A DNA stretch of 64,000 nucleotides from Erythrobacter ramosus (GCF_009828055.1 NZ_WTYB01000001.1:573183-637182); one strand, 5' to 3'; shown: positions 16,750-32,205, numbered from the stretch's first letter. Numbers and translations: made by a program. The notes: a model not told the origin generated them from the sequence alone.

Positions 16750-17580
16750 CTAGGTTCCAAGTGACAAATGTTGCAACCTGAGTTGCTCGGCAAGCATCCG
16801 CCCATCCTCGCCCGCCGCGCGCCGCTCGGCCAAGGCCGGTGACCCCCGGCGCTTGGCGAGTTTTTCGCCATCTGCGCCGAGCAATAACGGGTGGTGATGC
16901 CAGCGCGGCACCGGGAGCCCGAGCAGGGCTTGCAGCGTGCGGTGCACGTGGCTCGCTGCAAACAGATCGGCCCCGCGTGTGACCAACGTCACCCCATCCG
17001 CCGCGTCGTCGAGCGTCACGGCGAGGTGGTAGCTGGCGGGCAAATCCTTGCGCACCAGCACGACATCGCCAAGGCCGGAGAAGTCGACCACTTGCGGCCC
17101 CGCGAGCGCGTCGTCCCAGGTCAGCGGGCCGGTCTCCGCCATCGCCTTGGCCGCGTCGAGCCGCCAAGCTGCTGGGCATGAAGAGTCAGGTGGTTGGCGC
17201 TTGCAGGTGCCGGTGTAGATGAGGCCATCCGAGCCTTCCATCGCCCCGGCTTCCTGGATTTCCTTGCGGGTGCAGGTGCAGGGATAGATGAGCCCCCGCG
17301 CTTTCAGCGCCTCGGCGGCGGCGGCATAGCTGGCGAGCCGCGTCGATTGTGCGGGCACTTCGTCCCATGCCAGCCCGAGCCATTCCAGATCGCGGCGGAA
17401 TTCATCGGCCAGTTCGGGGCGAGAGCGCGGGCCGTCGATATCTTCGATCCGCAGCAGAAACCGCCCGCCGCTTTCTCCCGCCAGATCATGCGCGATAATG
17501 GCGCTCAAGGCATGGCCGAGATGCAGCCGCCCGTTGGGGCTGGGCGCAAAACGGGTCACATGCGGCACACGGTCGGGCAT
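16750..17580 (-). CDS. gluQ: Glutamyl-Q tRNA(Asp) synthetase
   Basis: Paralogue of glutamyl-tRNA synthetase without the anticodon-binding domain. It attaches glutamate to the queuosine base of tRNA-Asp. The 276-residue product starts MPDRVPHVTRFAPSPNGRLH, carrying the class I HIGH-like GRLHLGHALS. The zinc-binding CTCTRKEIQEAG...YTGTC and the KMSKS-like EKLAKRRGS are also present. The same frame stays open well upstream, but the family begins at 17580 and the upstream part lies antisense to the HNH gene. The region between the two divergent genes holds three DnaA-box-like sites. Confidence 0.94.
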   Translation of the reverse strand: MPDRVPHVTRFAPSPNGRLHLGHALSAIIAHDLAGESGGRFLLRIEDIDGPRSRPELADEFRRDLEWLGLAWDEVPAQSTRLASYAAAAEALKARGLIYPCTCTRKEIQEAGAMEGSDGLIYTGTCKRQPPDSSCPAAWRLDAAKAMAETGPLTWDDALAGPQVVDFSGLGDVVLVRKDLPASYHLAVTLDDAADGVTLVTRGADLFAASHVHRTLQALLGLPVPRWHHHPLLLGADGEKLAKRRGSPALAERRAAGEDGRMLAEQLRLQHLSLGT

Positions 17581-17612
17581 CGCCGCCCCATGCCACAGGA
17601 CATATTCTTTCG

Positions 17613-17661
17613 CTATCCACAGGTCGTCCACAGGGTCCGAAACGCTCGGCCCTGTGGATAC
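17613..17661. promoter_or_regulatory. Cluster of three DnaA-box-like sites
   Basis: Near-matches to the DnaA box TTATNCACA occur at 17613-17621 (CTATCCACA, one mismatch), 17624-17632 (TCGTCCACA, two mismatches) and, inverted, 17653-17661 (GTATCCACA, one mismatch). They lie in the divergent gluQ/HNH promoter region. A regulatory or DnaA-titrating role is possible; chance occurrence is not excluded. Confidence 0.4.
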
Positions 17662-17733
17662 CCACCCTGTAACGGGTTTGACTCTTTGCCATGCCACGTC
17701 AGGATGCACGTCAATCAGGGAGGAACGCAAACC

Positions 17734-18342
17734 GTGTTCAATGCCGAACTGATCGAAAGAGTTGCCCGGTTCCGCGGGGTTGATGAAGACCCGACGCGTA
17801 ACCTGTCTGCGTGCCCGGCGCTGGTGCTCAACGCCGATTACACCCCTTTGTCCTATTACCCGCTGAGCCTGTGGCCGTGGCAGACCGCGATCAAGGCGGT
17901 GTTCCTCGACCGGGTGGACATCGTCGCCAGCTATGACCGCGAGGTGCACTCGCCCAACTTCGACATGAAAATCCCGAGCGTGATCGCGCTCAGGCAATAT
18001 GTGAAGCACTCCGAATTTCCGGCCTTCACCCGCTTCAACGTGTTCCTGCGCGACCGCTTCCAGTGCCAGTATTGCGGCAGCACCGAGCATCTGACCTTCG
18101 ACCACGTGACCCCGCGCCGACTCGGGGGACGCACCACGTGGGAGAACATCATCACCGCCTGCGCACCGTGCAACATGAAGAAGGGCGGGCGGACGCCCAA
18201 GCAGGCCGCGATGCCCGTTCACCAGACGCCGATTCGCCCGACCAGCTGGCAATTGCAGCAGCACGGCAAGCTGTTCCCGCCCAATTTCCTCCACGAAACC
18301 TGGCGCGACTGGCTGTATTGGGACGTCGAGCTCGAGGCTTAA
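17734..18342 (+). CDS. HNH endonuclease family protein
   Basis: Product of about 202 residues. The N-terminal half has the conserved LVLNADYTPLSYYPLSLWPW segment. The HNH module contains CQYCGS...LTFDHVTPRRLGG...NIITACAPCN, with two CxxC zinc-knuckle pairs and the DH catalytic pair. This solitary type is common in alphaproteobacteria and presumably nicks or cuts DNA, but its role is not established. I placed the start at the GTG at 17734 because GGGAGG lies about 10 bases upstream; an in-frame ATG at 17704 would add ten residues. Confidence 0.9.
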   Translation: MFNAELIERVARFRGVDEDPTRNLSACPALVLNADYTPLSYYPLSLWPWQTAIKAVFLDRVDIVASYDREVHSPNFDMKIPSVIALRQYVKHSEFPAFTRFNVFLRDRFQCQYCGSTEHLTFDHVTPRRLGGRTTWENIITACAPCNMKKGGRTPKQAAMPVHQTPIRPTSWQLQQHGKLFPPNFLHETWRDWLYWDVELEA

Positions 18343-18363
18343 TCGCGCTGACGCGGGCCTGTT

Positions 18364-23230
<4,867 letters not shown>

Positions 23231-23248
23231 GCTTACCGCCCCCTGTTG

Positions 23249-24508
23249 CTACAGCTTTGCCATCATGTCGCGTGTGACGAGCACCACGCCTTTCTCCGAC
23301 ACGCGGAAACGCTGCGCATCCAGCACCGGGTCTTCGCCGATCACCATGCCTTCGGGGATGCGAACGCCGGAATCGATGATCACCTTGCTGAGTTTCGCCC
23401 CGCGCCCAATGTTGCAATAGGGCAGGATCACCGCTTCGCTCACGTTGGAAAAGCTGCCGATCTTGACCCCGGTGAACAACAGGCTGCGGCGCACTTCCGA
23501 GCCGGAAATGATGCAATCGCCCGACACCAGCGAGGATACGGCAAAGCCGCGCCGTCCGTCCTCGTCATGCACGAACTTGGCAGGCGCGGCCACGACCGCA
23601 TCGGTCCAGATCGGCCAGTCGCGGTCATAGAGGTTCAATTTGGGCACGGTGTCGGTGAGGTCGAGGTTCGCCTCGAAATAGGCATCCAGCGTGCCGACAT
23701 CGCGCCAATATTCCTCAATCTCCTCAGCCGCACGGATGCAGCTGTTGGTGAAGCGGTGGGCGACCGCTTTGCCGTGCTTGACGATGTAGGGAATGATGTC
23801 CCCGCCAAAGTCGCGGCTGGAGGCCGGATCGTCGGCATCGCGGCGAAGCTGCTCAAACAGGAACTCGGTGTTGAAGACGTAAATCCCCATCGAAGCGAGC
23901 GCCATGCCCTCGTCCCCCGGAATGCCCGGCGGGTCTTTGGGCTTTTCGATGAAGGCGGTGATGTTGTCCGCGCCGTCGACGTGCATCACGCCGAAGCCGG
24001 TCGCCTCCATGCGCGGCACCACCAGACAGCCGACCGTGACATTCGCGCCCGAATTGACGTGCTGTTGCAGCATCAATTCGTAGTCCATCTTGTAGATGTG
24101 ATCGCCCGCGAGGATCACCATGTACTTGGGCGCGTGGGCGGCGATGATGTCGATGTTCTGGTACACGGCATCGGCGGTGCCTTCGTACCACTGGTTTTCC
24201 GACACGCGCTGACTGGCGGGGAGGATGTCGAAGCTTTCGTTGCGTTCGGGCCGCATGAAGTTCCAGCCGCGTTGCATATGGCGGATCAGCGAGTGCGCTT
24301 TGTACTGGGTTGCGACCCCGATGCGGCGGATGCCCGAGTTGATCGCGTTCGACAGCGCAAAGTCGATGATCCGCGACTTGCCGCCAAAATAGACCGCCGG
24401 CTTGGCGCGCCGGTCGGTCAGCTCCATCAACCGGCTGCCGCGTCCGCCTGCCAGCACATAGGCCATCGCATCACGCGCAAGCGGTCTGCCCGAAGTCCTC
24501 TCAATCAT
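23249..24508 (-). CDS. glgC: Glucose-1-phosphate adenylyltransferase
   Basis: Makes ADP-glucose from ATP and glucose 1-phosphate, the committed and allosterically controlled step of bacterial glycogen synthesis. The 419-residue product has the nucleotide-binding loop [20 protein letters not shown], the [16 protein letters not shown] segment, the catalytic GTADAVYQN and [11 protein letters not shown] regions, and a C-terminal left-handed beta-helix with hexapeptide repeats ([20 protein letters not shown]). It is the third gene of the operon, between glgB and glgA. Confidence 0.97.
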   Translation of the reverse strand: MIERTSGRPLARDAMAYVLAGGRGSRLMELTDRRAKPAVYFGGKSRIIDFALSNAINSGIRRIGVATQYKAHSLIRHMQRGWNFMRPERNESFDILPASQRVSENQWYEGTADAVYQNIDIIAAHAPKYMVILAGDHIYKMDYELMLQQHVNSGANVTVGCLVVPRMEATGFGVMHVDGADNITAFIEKPKDPPGIPGDEGMALASMGIYVFNTEFLFEQLRRDADDPASSRDFGGDIIPYIVKHGKAVAHRFTNSCIRAAEEIEEYWRDVGTLDAYFEANLDLTDTVPKLNLYDRDWPIWTDAVVAAPAKFVHDEDGRRGFAVSSLVSGDCIISGSEVRRSLLFTGVKIGSFSNVSEAVILPYCNIGRGAKLSKVIIDSGVRIPEGMVIGEDPVLDAQRFRVSEKGVVLVTRDMMAKL

Positions 24509-24545
24509 CTTTTTCTCTCCCCGTGGATCTGGCTTTTGCGCCTTC

Positions 24546-26708
24546 TTATCCTGTGAATTGCAGCATTATCGTGGCGAGCGGCGGCAGCACGATATGTGCC
24601 GCGCCGTCTGCGGCTGTTACTTGCCCCATGTTGCCCTTGCCGCTGCCGCCGTAGATTTCGGCATCGCTGTTGAGCACTTCGGCCCAGGTGCCGTCATGTG
24701 GCAGCGGCAGGCGGTAAGCCGTGTGGAGCGCGGGCGTCATATTGGCGATCACCGCCACCGGCGCCTCGCCCGGAGCCATCCGCAGCCATGCGAAGACCGA
24801 ATTGTCGGCATCGTCTGAGATCAGCCATTGGAACCCCTCACCCTCGCAATCGCGGGCGTGGAGCGCGGGGGTGGTGCGGTAGAGGCGGTTGAGGTCGCAG
24901 ATCAGGTCCGAAACCCCGCGATGTGCAGGCGCGTCCAGCAGCTCCCAGTCAAGGCTGCGCTCCTCGCTCCATTCGCGGCGCTGGGCGAATTCCTGCCCCA
25001 TGAACAACAGCTTCTTGCCGGGATAGCCCCACATCATCGCATAGTAAGCGCGCAGGTTGGCGAATTGCTGCCAGTCATCGCCGCTCATCTTGCCGAGGAT
25101 CGTGCCCTTGCCGTGCACCACCTCGTCATGGCTGAGCGGCAGGACGAAGTTCTCGGAGAAGGCATAGACCAGCCCGAAGGTGATCTCGTGATGGTGGTAT
25201 TTGCGGTGGATCGGATCACGCGCCATATATTGCAGCGTGTCGTGCATGAAGCCCATGTTCCACTTGAACCCGAAGCCCAATGCGGTGCGCGGGCCTTCGT
25301 CGAAGGCAGGGTGGGAGACGCCGGGCCATGAGGTCGATTCCTCGGCAATGGTCATTACGCCTGCGTGGGAGCCATAAAGCGCGCGGTTGGTGGCGCGCAT
25401 GAAGTCCACCGCCTCCCAATTCTCCCGCCCGCCTTCGGCATTGGGGATCCATTCGTCCGCTTTGCGCGAGTAATCGCGGTACAGCATCGAGGCGACCGCA
25501 TCCACGCGCAGCCCGTCGACATGATATTGCTCGGCCCAGAACAGCGCATTGTTGACGAGAAACGACCGCACTTCCTTGCGCCCGAAATTGTAAATCGCGG
25601 TGTTCCAGTCGGGGTGGAACCCAAGGCGCGGGTCTTCGTGTTCGTAGAGAGCCGTGCCGTCGAACCGGGCGAGGCCGTGTTCGTCGACCGGGAAGTGCGC
25701 TGGCACCCAGTCGATCAGCACGCCCACCCCTGCGCGGTGCGCGCCATCCACAAAGCGTGCGAAGCCTTCCACATCCCCGAACCGGGCCGAAGGGGCATAG
25801 AGCCCGGTGGTCTGGTAGCCCCAGCTCGGATCATAGGGATGCTCGGAGACCGGCAGAAACTCAATATGGGTGAAGCCCATTGCGGTCACGTAAGGGATCA
25901 GGCGCGCGGCCATCTCATCCCAGGTCAGGAACCAGCCATTATCGTCGCGCTGCCACGAACCGGGGTGGACTTCGTAGATCGATATGGCCTCGCGCCGGGG
26001 ATCGACGCTGGCCCAGTGCGCGCGGTGGGCATCGTCCCCCCACTCGCGCTTGCCGGGGGTGGCGACGATGCTGGCAGTCTTGGGGCGCAACTCGCTGGCG
26101 AAGGCGAAGGGATCGGCCTTCAAGGGCTGCACGGTGCCATCCGGGCCCGTGATGCGATATTTGTAGGCGGTGCCTGCGCCGATGTCGGGGATGAAGATCT
26201 CCCACACGCCGATATCGACGCGGCGGCGCATCATGTGCGCCGCGCCGTTCCAGCCGTTGAAATCGCCGACGAGGTTCACGCAGCGCGCGTTGGGCGCCCA
26301 GACCGCGAAGTGGACGCCGTCTGCGCCCTGATGGTGGATCACATGCGCGCCGAGCTTGTCGAACAAGCGCAGGTGCGTGCCCTCGGCAATCAGGAAGTCA
26401 TCCATCGGGCCGAGCACCGGGCCGAAGCTGTAGGGGTCCGTCACCCACCATTCGTTGCCATACCCCCGGCAGCGATAGCGGATTGGCTTGGGCTTGCCGC
26501 GCACCTTGCCTTCGAACACCGCGCTCTCCACGCGGGTCATTGTGCCGAGCTTGCCGCCCTTGAGCGAATACGCCTCGGCTTCTTCCGCCCCGTGCAGGAT
26601 CGCGCGGGCGAAGGTGCCTTCCGGCCCTTCGTGCGGGCCAAGCAGCGCAAACGGGTCGGCATGAGTGCCGTCCAGCAGCGCAGCAATGGCCTCTGGCGGG
26701 GGCTTCAC
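24546..26708 (-). CDS. glgB: 1,4-alpha-glucan branching enzyme
   Basis: GH13 enzyme that creates alpha-1,6 branches in glycogen. The 720-residue product has N-terminal carbohydrate-binding modules ([12 protein letters not shown]...; [20 protein letters not shown]), a catalytic barrel with the nucleophile in [19 protein letters not shown], the acid in [13 protein letters not shown] and [14 protein letters not shown], and a C-terminal beta domain. I placed the start at the GTG at 26708, which overlaps the glgP stop (GTGA) and gives the usual N-terminus. The longer open frame runs into glgP. Confidence 0.96.
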   Translation of the reverse strand: MKPPPEAIAALLDGTHADPFALLGPHEGPEGTFARAILHGAEEAEAYSLKGGKLGTMTRVESAVFEGKVRGKPKPIRYRCRGYGNEWWVTDPYSFGPVLGPMDDFLIAEGTHLRLFDKLGAHVIHHQGADGVHFAVWAPNARCVNLVGDFNGWNGAAHMMRRRVDIGVWEIFIPDIGAGTAYKYRITGPDGTVQPLKADPFAFASELRPKTASIVATPGKREWGDDAHRAHWASVDPRREAISIYEVHPGSWQRDDNGWFLTWDEMAARLIPYVTAMGFTHIEFLPVSEHPYDPSWGYQTTGLYAPSARFGDVEGFARFVDGAHRAGVGVLIDWVPAHFPVDEHGLARFDGTALYEHEDPRLGFHPDWNTAIYNFGRKEVRSFLVNNALFWAEQYHVDGLRVDAVASMLYRDYSRKADEWIPNAEGGRENWEAVDFMRATNRALYGSHAGVMTIAEESTSWPGVSHPAFDEGPRTALGFGFKWNMGFMHDTLQYMARDPIHRKYHHHEITFGLVYAFSENFVLPLSHDEVVHGKGTILGKMSGDDWQQFANLRAYYAMMWGYPGKKLLFMGQEFAQRREWSEERSLDWELLDAPAHRGVSDLICDLNRLYRTTPALHARDCEGEGFQWLISDDADNSVFAWLRMAPGEAPVAVIANMTPALHTAYRLPLPHDGTWAEVLNSDAEIYGGSGKGNMGQVTAADGAAHIVLPPLATIMLQFTG

Positions 26709-29119
26709 AGCACGCCCCAGATCTCGCGCGCATATTCGCCAATCGTGCGATCGGACGAGAACCAGCCGACATTGGCGATGTTCATGATCGCCGACTTGCG
26801 CCACGCCGCCCGGTCACGCCACCGGCCATCGACCTCGCGCTGTGCGGCGGCATAGGCATCGAAATCGGCCGCGACCATGAACCAGTCGGAGCTGTAATGC
26901 GCGTCCATCAGCCCCTTGTAGCGGTCTGGCTCGTCCGGGCTGAACACGCCATTGGCGATGGAGTTGACCGCCTGCGCCAATTCGCGCGAGCCTTCGATCA
27001 CGGCGCGCGGGTTGTAGCCATCGGCCCGCTGAGCGGCGACTTCCTCCGCCGTCATCCCGAAGATAACGATGTTCTCGCGGCCGACCCGATCCATGATCTC
27101 GATATTCGCGCCATCCAGCGTGCCGATGGTGAGCGCGCCGTTGAAGGCAAACTTCATGTTGCCGGTGCCCGACGCTTCCATCCCGGCGGTCGAGATTTGT
27201 TCGGAAAGGTCTGCCGCCGGAATGATCCGTTCGGCCAGACTGACGTTGTAATTGGGGACGAACACCACCTTCAGCAATTCACCCACGCTGGGGTCGCAAT
27301 TGATCCGCTTGGCGATGTCATTGGCGAGTTTGATGATCAGCTTGGCGTTGTGATAGGTCGGCGCGGCCTTCCCGCCGAAGATCTTCACCCGCGGTACCCA
27401 GTCACGTTCGGGATGGCTGCGGATCTGGTCATAGAGCGCGACCGTTTCGATCAGATTGAGCAGCTGGCGCTTGTATTCGTGGATGCGCTTGATCTGCACA
27501 TCGAACAGCGCGTCTGGATCGAGCCGGATACCGGTCAGTTCGCGCAGGTGGTTCGACAGATCGACCTTGTTGGCGCGCTTGATCTCGTCAACCCGCTCCC
27601 CAAAAGCGGCATCGCCCGCAAATTTCGACAGGCTGGCAAGCTGCTCGGCCTCGGCCATGAAGCCACTGCCGATGCCTTCGCGGATCAGGCTGGTGAGGCG
27701 CGGGTTCGACTGGTGCAGCCAGCGGCGCGGGGTCACCCCGTTGGTCTTGTTGTTGATCCGGTCGGGGTAGAGCTGGTGGAGATTGGCGAACACCGTCTGC
27801 TTCATCAGATCGGTGTGCAGCGCGGCGACCCCATTGACCGAATGCGCGCCAACAAAGGCGAGGTTCGCCATCCGCACGCGCCGCTCACCATGTTCGTCGA
27901 TCAGCGATATCGCGGAGATGGCCGCATCATCGAGCCCAGCCTTGCGCGCCTCGCGCAGCACCTTGGCGTTGATCGCATAGACGATCTGCATGTGGCGCGG
28001 CAGCAGCCGTTCGAACAGGGGCAGCGGCCAGCTTTCCAGCGCTTCGGGCAGCAGGGTATGGTTGGTGTAGCCGATCGTGGCGCGGGTGATGTCCCATGCT
28101 TCGTCGAAGTCCAGCCCATGCTCGTCCTTCAGCAGCCGCATCAGCTCGGCCACCGCGACGGAGGGGTGCGTGTCGTTCAGCTGGATCGCCGCCTTGTCGG
28201 GCAGGGTGCGGATGTCGCCGTAATATTGCACGTGGCGGCGGACGATGTCCTGAATGCTGGCCGACGAGAAGAAGAACTCCTGCCGCAGCCGCAATTCCTG
28301 CCCCGCCGGGGTCGAATCCGCCGGGTAGAGCACCCGCACCAGACTATCGGCGCGCACCTGCCCGGCGAGCGCTCCGGCGTGGTCGCCCGCATTGAAAGCG
28401 TCGAGCTGGATCGGGTCCATCGCATTGGCGGTCCACAGCCGCAGCGTGTTGACCCGCTTGCCCTGCCAGCCGACCACCGGGGTATCGACCGCGGTCGCTT
28501 CGATCTTTTCGCCCGGGGTCCAGCGGATCTTGCCCGCATCGCTCGTCACCTCGCCGCCAAAGCCGACGAGGTAGGAGCTTTCGCGCCGCTCGAACTCCCA
28601 CGGATTGCCATGGGCGAGCCAGGTTTCGGGCAGTTCGACCTGCCAGCCTTCGTCGATCCGCTGGCGGAACATGCCGTTGATGTAGCGGATGCCGTAGCCG
28701 AAGGCAGGGATGTCGAGACTGGCGAGGCTTTCCATGAAGCACGCCGCCAGCCGCCCCAGTCCGCCATTGCCGAGCGCGGCGTCAGGCTCCAGCTCCTCGA
28801 GCGCCGCCAAGTCGAGGCCATGTTCGCGCAGCGCCTGCTCCATCTCGCGCGTCACACCGAGGTTCGACAGCGCATCGCGCAACAGCCGCCCGATCAGGAA
28901 TTCGAGGCTGAGATAATAGACCCGCTTGGCCCCTGCTTCATGCGCGCGGGAGGTGGAGGCGAACCAATTGTCGATGATGTCATCACGCAAGGCGAGCACG
29001 GCGGCATTGTACCAGTCATGCGGCTTGGCCGCGCGTTCGTTCTTGCCGACGCGGTGGCGCAGGGCGCCGACGATGCGGGCTTCGAGTTCCTGAACCTTGC
29101 CGTTCGGGCCAATTGTCAC
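26705..29119 (-). CDS. glgP: Glycogen phosphorylase
   Basis: PLP-dependent release of glucose 1-phosphate from alpha-1,4-glucan ends. About 804 residues. The family motifs include the N-terminal RVGKNERAAKPHDW region, ALGNGGLGRLAACFMESLA and the PLP-lysine segment EASGTGNMKFAFNGALTIG. Three in-frame starts exist. I use the GTG at 29119 because AGGAG lies 10 bases before it; the ATG at 29128 is only one base from that site, and the GTG at 29146 has none. It is the first gene of the glycogen operon and diverges from malQ. Confidence 0.95.
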   Translation of the reverse strand: MTIGPNGKVQELEARIVGALRHRVGKNERAAKPHDWYNAAVLALRDDIIDNWFASTSRAHEAGAKRVYYLSLEFLIGRLLRDALSNLGVTREMEQALREHGLDLAALEELEPDAALGNGGLGRLAACFMESLASLDIPAFGYGIRYINGMFRQRIDEGWQVELPETWLAHGNPWEFERRESSYLVGFGGEVTSDAGKIRWTPGEKIEATAVDTPVVGWQGKRVNTLRLWTANAMDPIQLDAFNAGDHAGALAGQVRADSLVRVLYPADSTPAGQELRLRQEFFFSSASIQDIVRRHVQYYGDIRTLPDKAAIQLNDTHPSVAVAELMRLLKDEHGLDFDEAWDITRATIGYTNHTLLPEALESWPLPLFERLLPRHMQIVYAINAKVLREARKAGLDDAAISAISLIDEHGERRVRMANLAFVGAHSVNGVAALHTDLMKQTVFANLHQLYPDRINNKTNGVTPRRWLHQSNPRLTSLIREGIGSGFMAEAEQLASLSKFAGDAAFGERVDEIKRANKVDLSNHLRELTGIRLDPDALFDVQIKRIHEYKRQLLNLIETVALYDQIRSHPERDWVPRVKIFGGKAAPTYHNAKLIIKLANDIAKRINCDPSVGELLKVVFVPNYNVSLAERIIPAADLSEQISTAGMEASGTGNMKFAFNGALTIGTLDGANIEIMDRVGRENIVIFGMTAEEVAAQRADGYNPRAVIEGSRELAQAVNSIANGVFSPDEPDRYKGLMDAHYSSDWFMVAADFDAYAAAQREVDGRWRDRAAWRKSAIMNIANVGWFSSDRTIGEYAREIWGVL

Positions 29120-29376
29120 GCGGCGCATACTCCTTATGGTGCCCACAGGGGCTGGGGTTGGCGGTGTGCCTGCACGATGACGCCAGCACTTAGACGGTTG
29201 CCCGCTTGCCCCCCGGCTGTGGGTACCACACTAATCAGGTGCGCCGGTGTGCAGCAATCGCAGAAGTGACGCCACAATCGTATTCATGCGCATGAGATGG
29301 CCGCGTCCGGCTTGCCAAACGGCCGATGCGGCCCGATGCGAGGGCTAAGCACAGACCCAATCGGACGGAGGCGGCG

Positions 29377-31341
29377 ATGGAGCAATTGCACGCGCTGGCA
29401 CAAGCCGCAGGTGTGGCGCGCGAATGGACCGACGTCGATGGCCGCCAGCAGCTCGTCGCCGATGACGCGCTGGCGGCGGTGCTGGCGGCGCTGGGCCATG
29501 CGGCGGGCAGCGAGCGCCAGATCGCCCGCAGCCTCGCCGCAGTCGAGGAACGCCGCGCTGCACTCCCGCCAATGCTGGTCGCTGATTGCGGGGCGAGTAT
29601 ACCCCTGCCCTTCGCCGCCTCACGCGCCGAGGCAACCGGTGAGGACGGCATCACCCGCCCGCTGGCCGTGGACGGTGACAGGCTGACGGTCCCTGACGCG
29701 CCGGGCTATTACGACCTCGTGCTGGATGGTCGGGCGCTGAAGCTGGCGGTCGCTCCGGCCAAATGTCCTTTGCCGAACGCAGCAGGTCGCCGACCGTGGG
29801 GCGTGTCACTGCAAATCCCCGCATTGCGAGGCGCGCAACCTTCGCCCTTCGGCACCTTCGGCGAGTTGGCCGAGGCCGCGCGGCAGTTCGGCGCGGCGGG
29901 GGCGGACGCGCTGGCGATCAATCCGGTGCACGCGCTGTTTCCGGGGCACGGGGTGGGATACAGCCCCTATTCGCCCTCCAGCCGCCTGTTCCTCAACGGC
30001 GCGATGGGCGATCCCGCGCTGGTGGGCCTGCCACCGTTGGTGCCTTCGACCGAGGCCGGACCGCTGATCGACTGGGCGGGCGCATTGCCGCTCCGCTTGG
30101 CCGAATTGCGCAAGGTCTTCGCCGCGCTCACCCCGGCACAGCGTGCGGGAATCACTTCCCCCGAAGATGCGATGCTGCACCGCCATGCTCTGTTCGATGC
30201 GCTTGATTGCCATTTCCGCCCCCTCGGTGCGCATGGCTGGCGCGATTGGCCTGCCGCGTTCCACGATCCTGAAGGCGCAGCCGCGACGCACTTTGCCGCC
30301 GAGCACCCGGACGAGATCGGCTTCCACCTGTTCGTGCAATGGCTCGCGCGGCAGGGGCTTGAGGCAGCGCAGACTGCGGCCAAAGGCGCGGGCATGGGCG
30401 TCGGCCTGATCGCCGACCTTGCCGTGGGCGTCGATCCTTCCGGCAGTGATGCGTGGTCGCTGCGCCATACGATGCTGGACGGGCTGACCATCGGCGCGCC
30501 GCCTGATCCGCTCGGGCCGCTGGGGCAGAACTGGTCAATCACCGGCTTCTCGCCCGAGGGCTTGCGCGCCTCGGCCTATGAGCCATGGATCGCGATGATC
30601 CGCGCAGGCCTCGCCGCAGACGGGGGGCTAAGGATCGACCATGCTTTCGGCCTCGCACGGCTCTGGGTCATCCCCGAAGGCGGCGCGACGCGGGACGGCG
30701 CTTATCTCAGCTACCCCTTCGACGATCTCATCCGCCTCGCCACCTTGGAAGCGCACCGCGCCAATGCCTTTATCATCGCCGAAGATCTCGGCACCGCACC
30801 TTACGGCTTCACCCAGGCCGTGACCGAGCGCCAGATGCTGGGGATGCGCGTGCTGTGGTTCGAACGCGCCGCCGATAACGGCTTCATCGGTGCCGCCGAC
30901 TACGAACCCCTCAGCGCCGCGATGAGCGGGACGCATGATACTGTCACTGTCGCGGGATGGTGGCGCGGGCGCGATCTGGACTGGGCGGAAAAACTCGGCC
31001 GTCTGCCCGAAGGCACCTCCCGCGCCGAGGCCGAGGCGATCCGCGACTGGGACCGCGGGCTCTTATGGTCGACCCTCGACCACACCGCCTGCCGCCCCGC
31101 ACCCGACAACCCCGCGCCGGTGGTCGATGCCGCCATGGCGCACATCGCCCGCACGCCTGCGGCCATCGCGCTCGTCTCGCTGGAGGATCTGCTGGGACTG
31201 GAGGAGCAGCCGAACCTGCCCGGCACCATAACCGAGCATCCCAACTGGCGCCGTCGGCTCGATGCGCCGACCGGGGATCTGATCGCCGACGCGCATGTCC
31301 GGCAGCGATGCGCGATTCTTGGCGGGCCAGACGCAGGATAA
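29377..31341 (+). CDS. malQ: 4-alpha-glucanotransferase (amylomaltase)
   Basis: GH77 enzyme that disproportionates short maltodextrins, extending chains left by GlgP and GlgX. The 654-residue product has the GH77 elements PWGVSLQIPALRG, GVGYSPYSPSS, the nucleophile region GLRIDHAFGLARLW, the acid in FIIAEDLGTAPYGF and the late GTHDTVTVAGWW motif. The ATG at 29377 follows GGAGG at 6 bases. The region between malQ and glgP (about 29120-29376) should carry both promoters, but I see no clear operator there. Confidence 0.95.
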   Translation: MEQLHALAQAAGVAREWTDVDGRQQLVADDALAAVLAALGHAAGSERQIARSLAAVEERRAALPPMLVADCGASIPLPFAASRAEATGEDGITRPLAVDGDRLTVPDAPGYYDLVLDGRALKLAVAPAKCPLPNAAGRRPWGVSLQIPALRGAQPSPFGTFGELAEAARQFGAAGADALAINPVHALFPGHGVGYSPYSPSSRLFLNGAMGDPALVGLPPLVPSTEAGPLIDWAGALPLRLAELRKVFAALTPAQRAGITSPEDAMLHRHALFDALDCHFRPLGAHGWRDWPAAFHDPEGAAATHFAAEHPDEIGFHLFVQWLARQGLEAAQTAAKGAGMGVGLIADLAVGVDPSGSDAWSLRHTMLDGLTIGAPPDPLGPLGQNWSITGFSPEGLRASAYEPWIAMIRAGLAADGGLRIDHAFGLARLWVIPEGGATRDGAYLSYPFDDLIRLATLEAHRANAFIIAEDLGTAPYGFTQAVTERQMLGMRVLWFERAADNGFIGAADYEPLSAAMSGTHDTVTVAGWWRGRDLDWAEKLGRLPEGTSRAEAEAIRDWDRGLLWSTLDHTACRPAPDNPAPVVDAAMAHIARTPAAIALVSLEDLLGLEEQPNLPGTITEHPNWRRRLDAPTGDLIADAHVRQRCAILGGPDAG

Positions 31342-31440
31342 TCGCAGCTTTCGGGCCACCCCAACAAAATTGACGATACGCCCCGTCCCTTAGCTCGGCT
31401 ATCCCCTTGGGCCACAACCGCGACCAGGGAGAGGTGCGCT

Positions 31441-32205
31441 ATGGATCTGGGACTCAAGGGCAAGAAAGTCATCATGAACGGCGGGGCGCATGGCCTCGGC
31501 CTGCAGGCGCTCAAGCTGTTCGCGGCCGAAGGCGCGGATGTCGCGTTCTTTTCGCGCAAGGAAGACAAGATCGCCGCTGCTGTCGCCGAAATCGACGCGG
31601 CAGGGCCGGGCAAGGTGTTTGCCGAAGTGTTCGACATGGCGACCGGCACCGACGCCTATCAGGCGTGGCTGGAAAAGGCCGCGCAGGAACTCGGCGGCTG
31701 CGATATCTTCGTCCATACCGCGAGCGCCTCGGGCACCGGCGGGGCTGGCGACTGGCAGGCTTGCCTCGACATGGACATCAAGGGCGCGGCCTATGCGGTC
31801 GAGACTTTGACGCCCTATCTCGAAGCCTCGGGCACCGGGTCGATCGTAATGCTGTCGAGCACCGCTGCGCTCGAAACCTTCATCGCGCCGAACCCGTTCA
31901 ACGCGCTGAAGGCAGCGCTGATCACCTATGCCTCGCAGCTTAGCCAGGCCTATGCGTCCAAGGGTATCCGTGTGAACACCGTCAGCCCCGGCGCGGTCTA
32001 TTACAAGGGCGGCAATTGGGAGGTCATCGAAGAGCACATGAAGCCGCTTTATGATGCGACTCTCGCCAAGATGCCCACGGGCCGCTTTGGTGAGCCGGTG
32101 GAAGTGGCGAAAGCGATCGTCTTCGTCGCCAGCCCGGCGGTGCCTTACATGACCGGCGCGAACATCGTGGTAGACGGCGGGTTCACCCAGCGGGTCCAGT
32201 TCTGA
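31441..32205 (+). CDS. SDR-family protein lacking the catalytic tyrosine
   Basis: Product of 254 residues with the short-chain dehydrogenase fold. The cofactor loop is NGGAHGLGLQALKLF, the serine region IVMLSSTAAL, and the end is typical (TGANIVVDGGF). Two classical signatures are changed. The NNAG motif reads VHTASA, and the active-site YxxxK reads F153-N-A-L-K157, with TTC where a tyrosine codon is expected. It may therefore be a non-oxidoreductase or use another acid. It precedes the E1 genes by 128 bases that contain a palindromic repeat. Substrate unknown. Confidence 0.9.
   Translation: MDLGLKGKKVIMNGGAHGLGLQALKLFAAEGADVAFFSRKEDKIAAAVAEIDAAGPGKVFAEVFDMATGTDAYQAWLEKAAQELGGCDIFVHTASASGTGGAGDWQACLDMDIKGAAYAVETLTPYLEASGTGSIVMLSSTAALETFIAPNPFNALKAALITYASQLSQAYASKGIRVNTVSPGAVYYKGGNWEVIEEHMKPLYDATLAKMPTGRFGEPVEVAKAIVFVASPAVPYMTGANIVVDGGFTQRVQF

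Noticed and set aside
17581..18294. N-terminal extension of gluQ
   Set aside because: The frame stays open upstream, but that part lies antisense to the HNH nuclease, and the GluQ fold starts at 17580.
26897..29269. Plus-strand open frame of nearly 800 codons opposite glgP
   Set aside because: It is antisense to glycogen phosphorylase and has no motif or coding pattern of its own.
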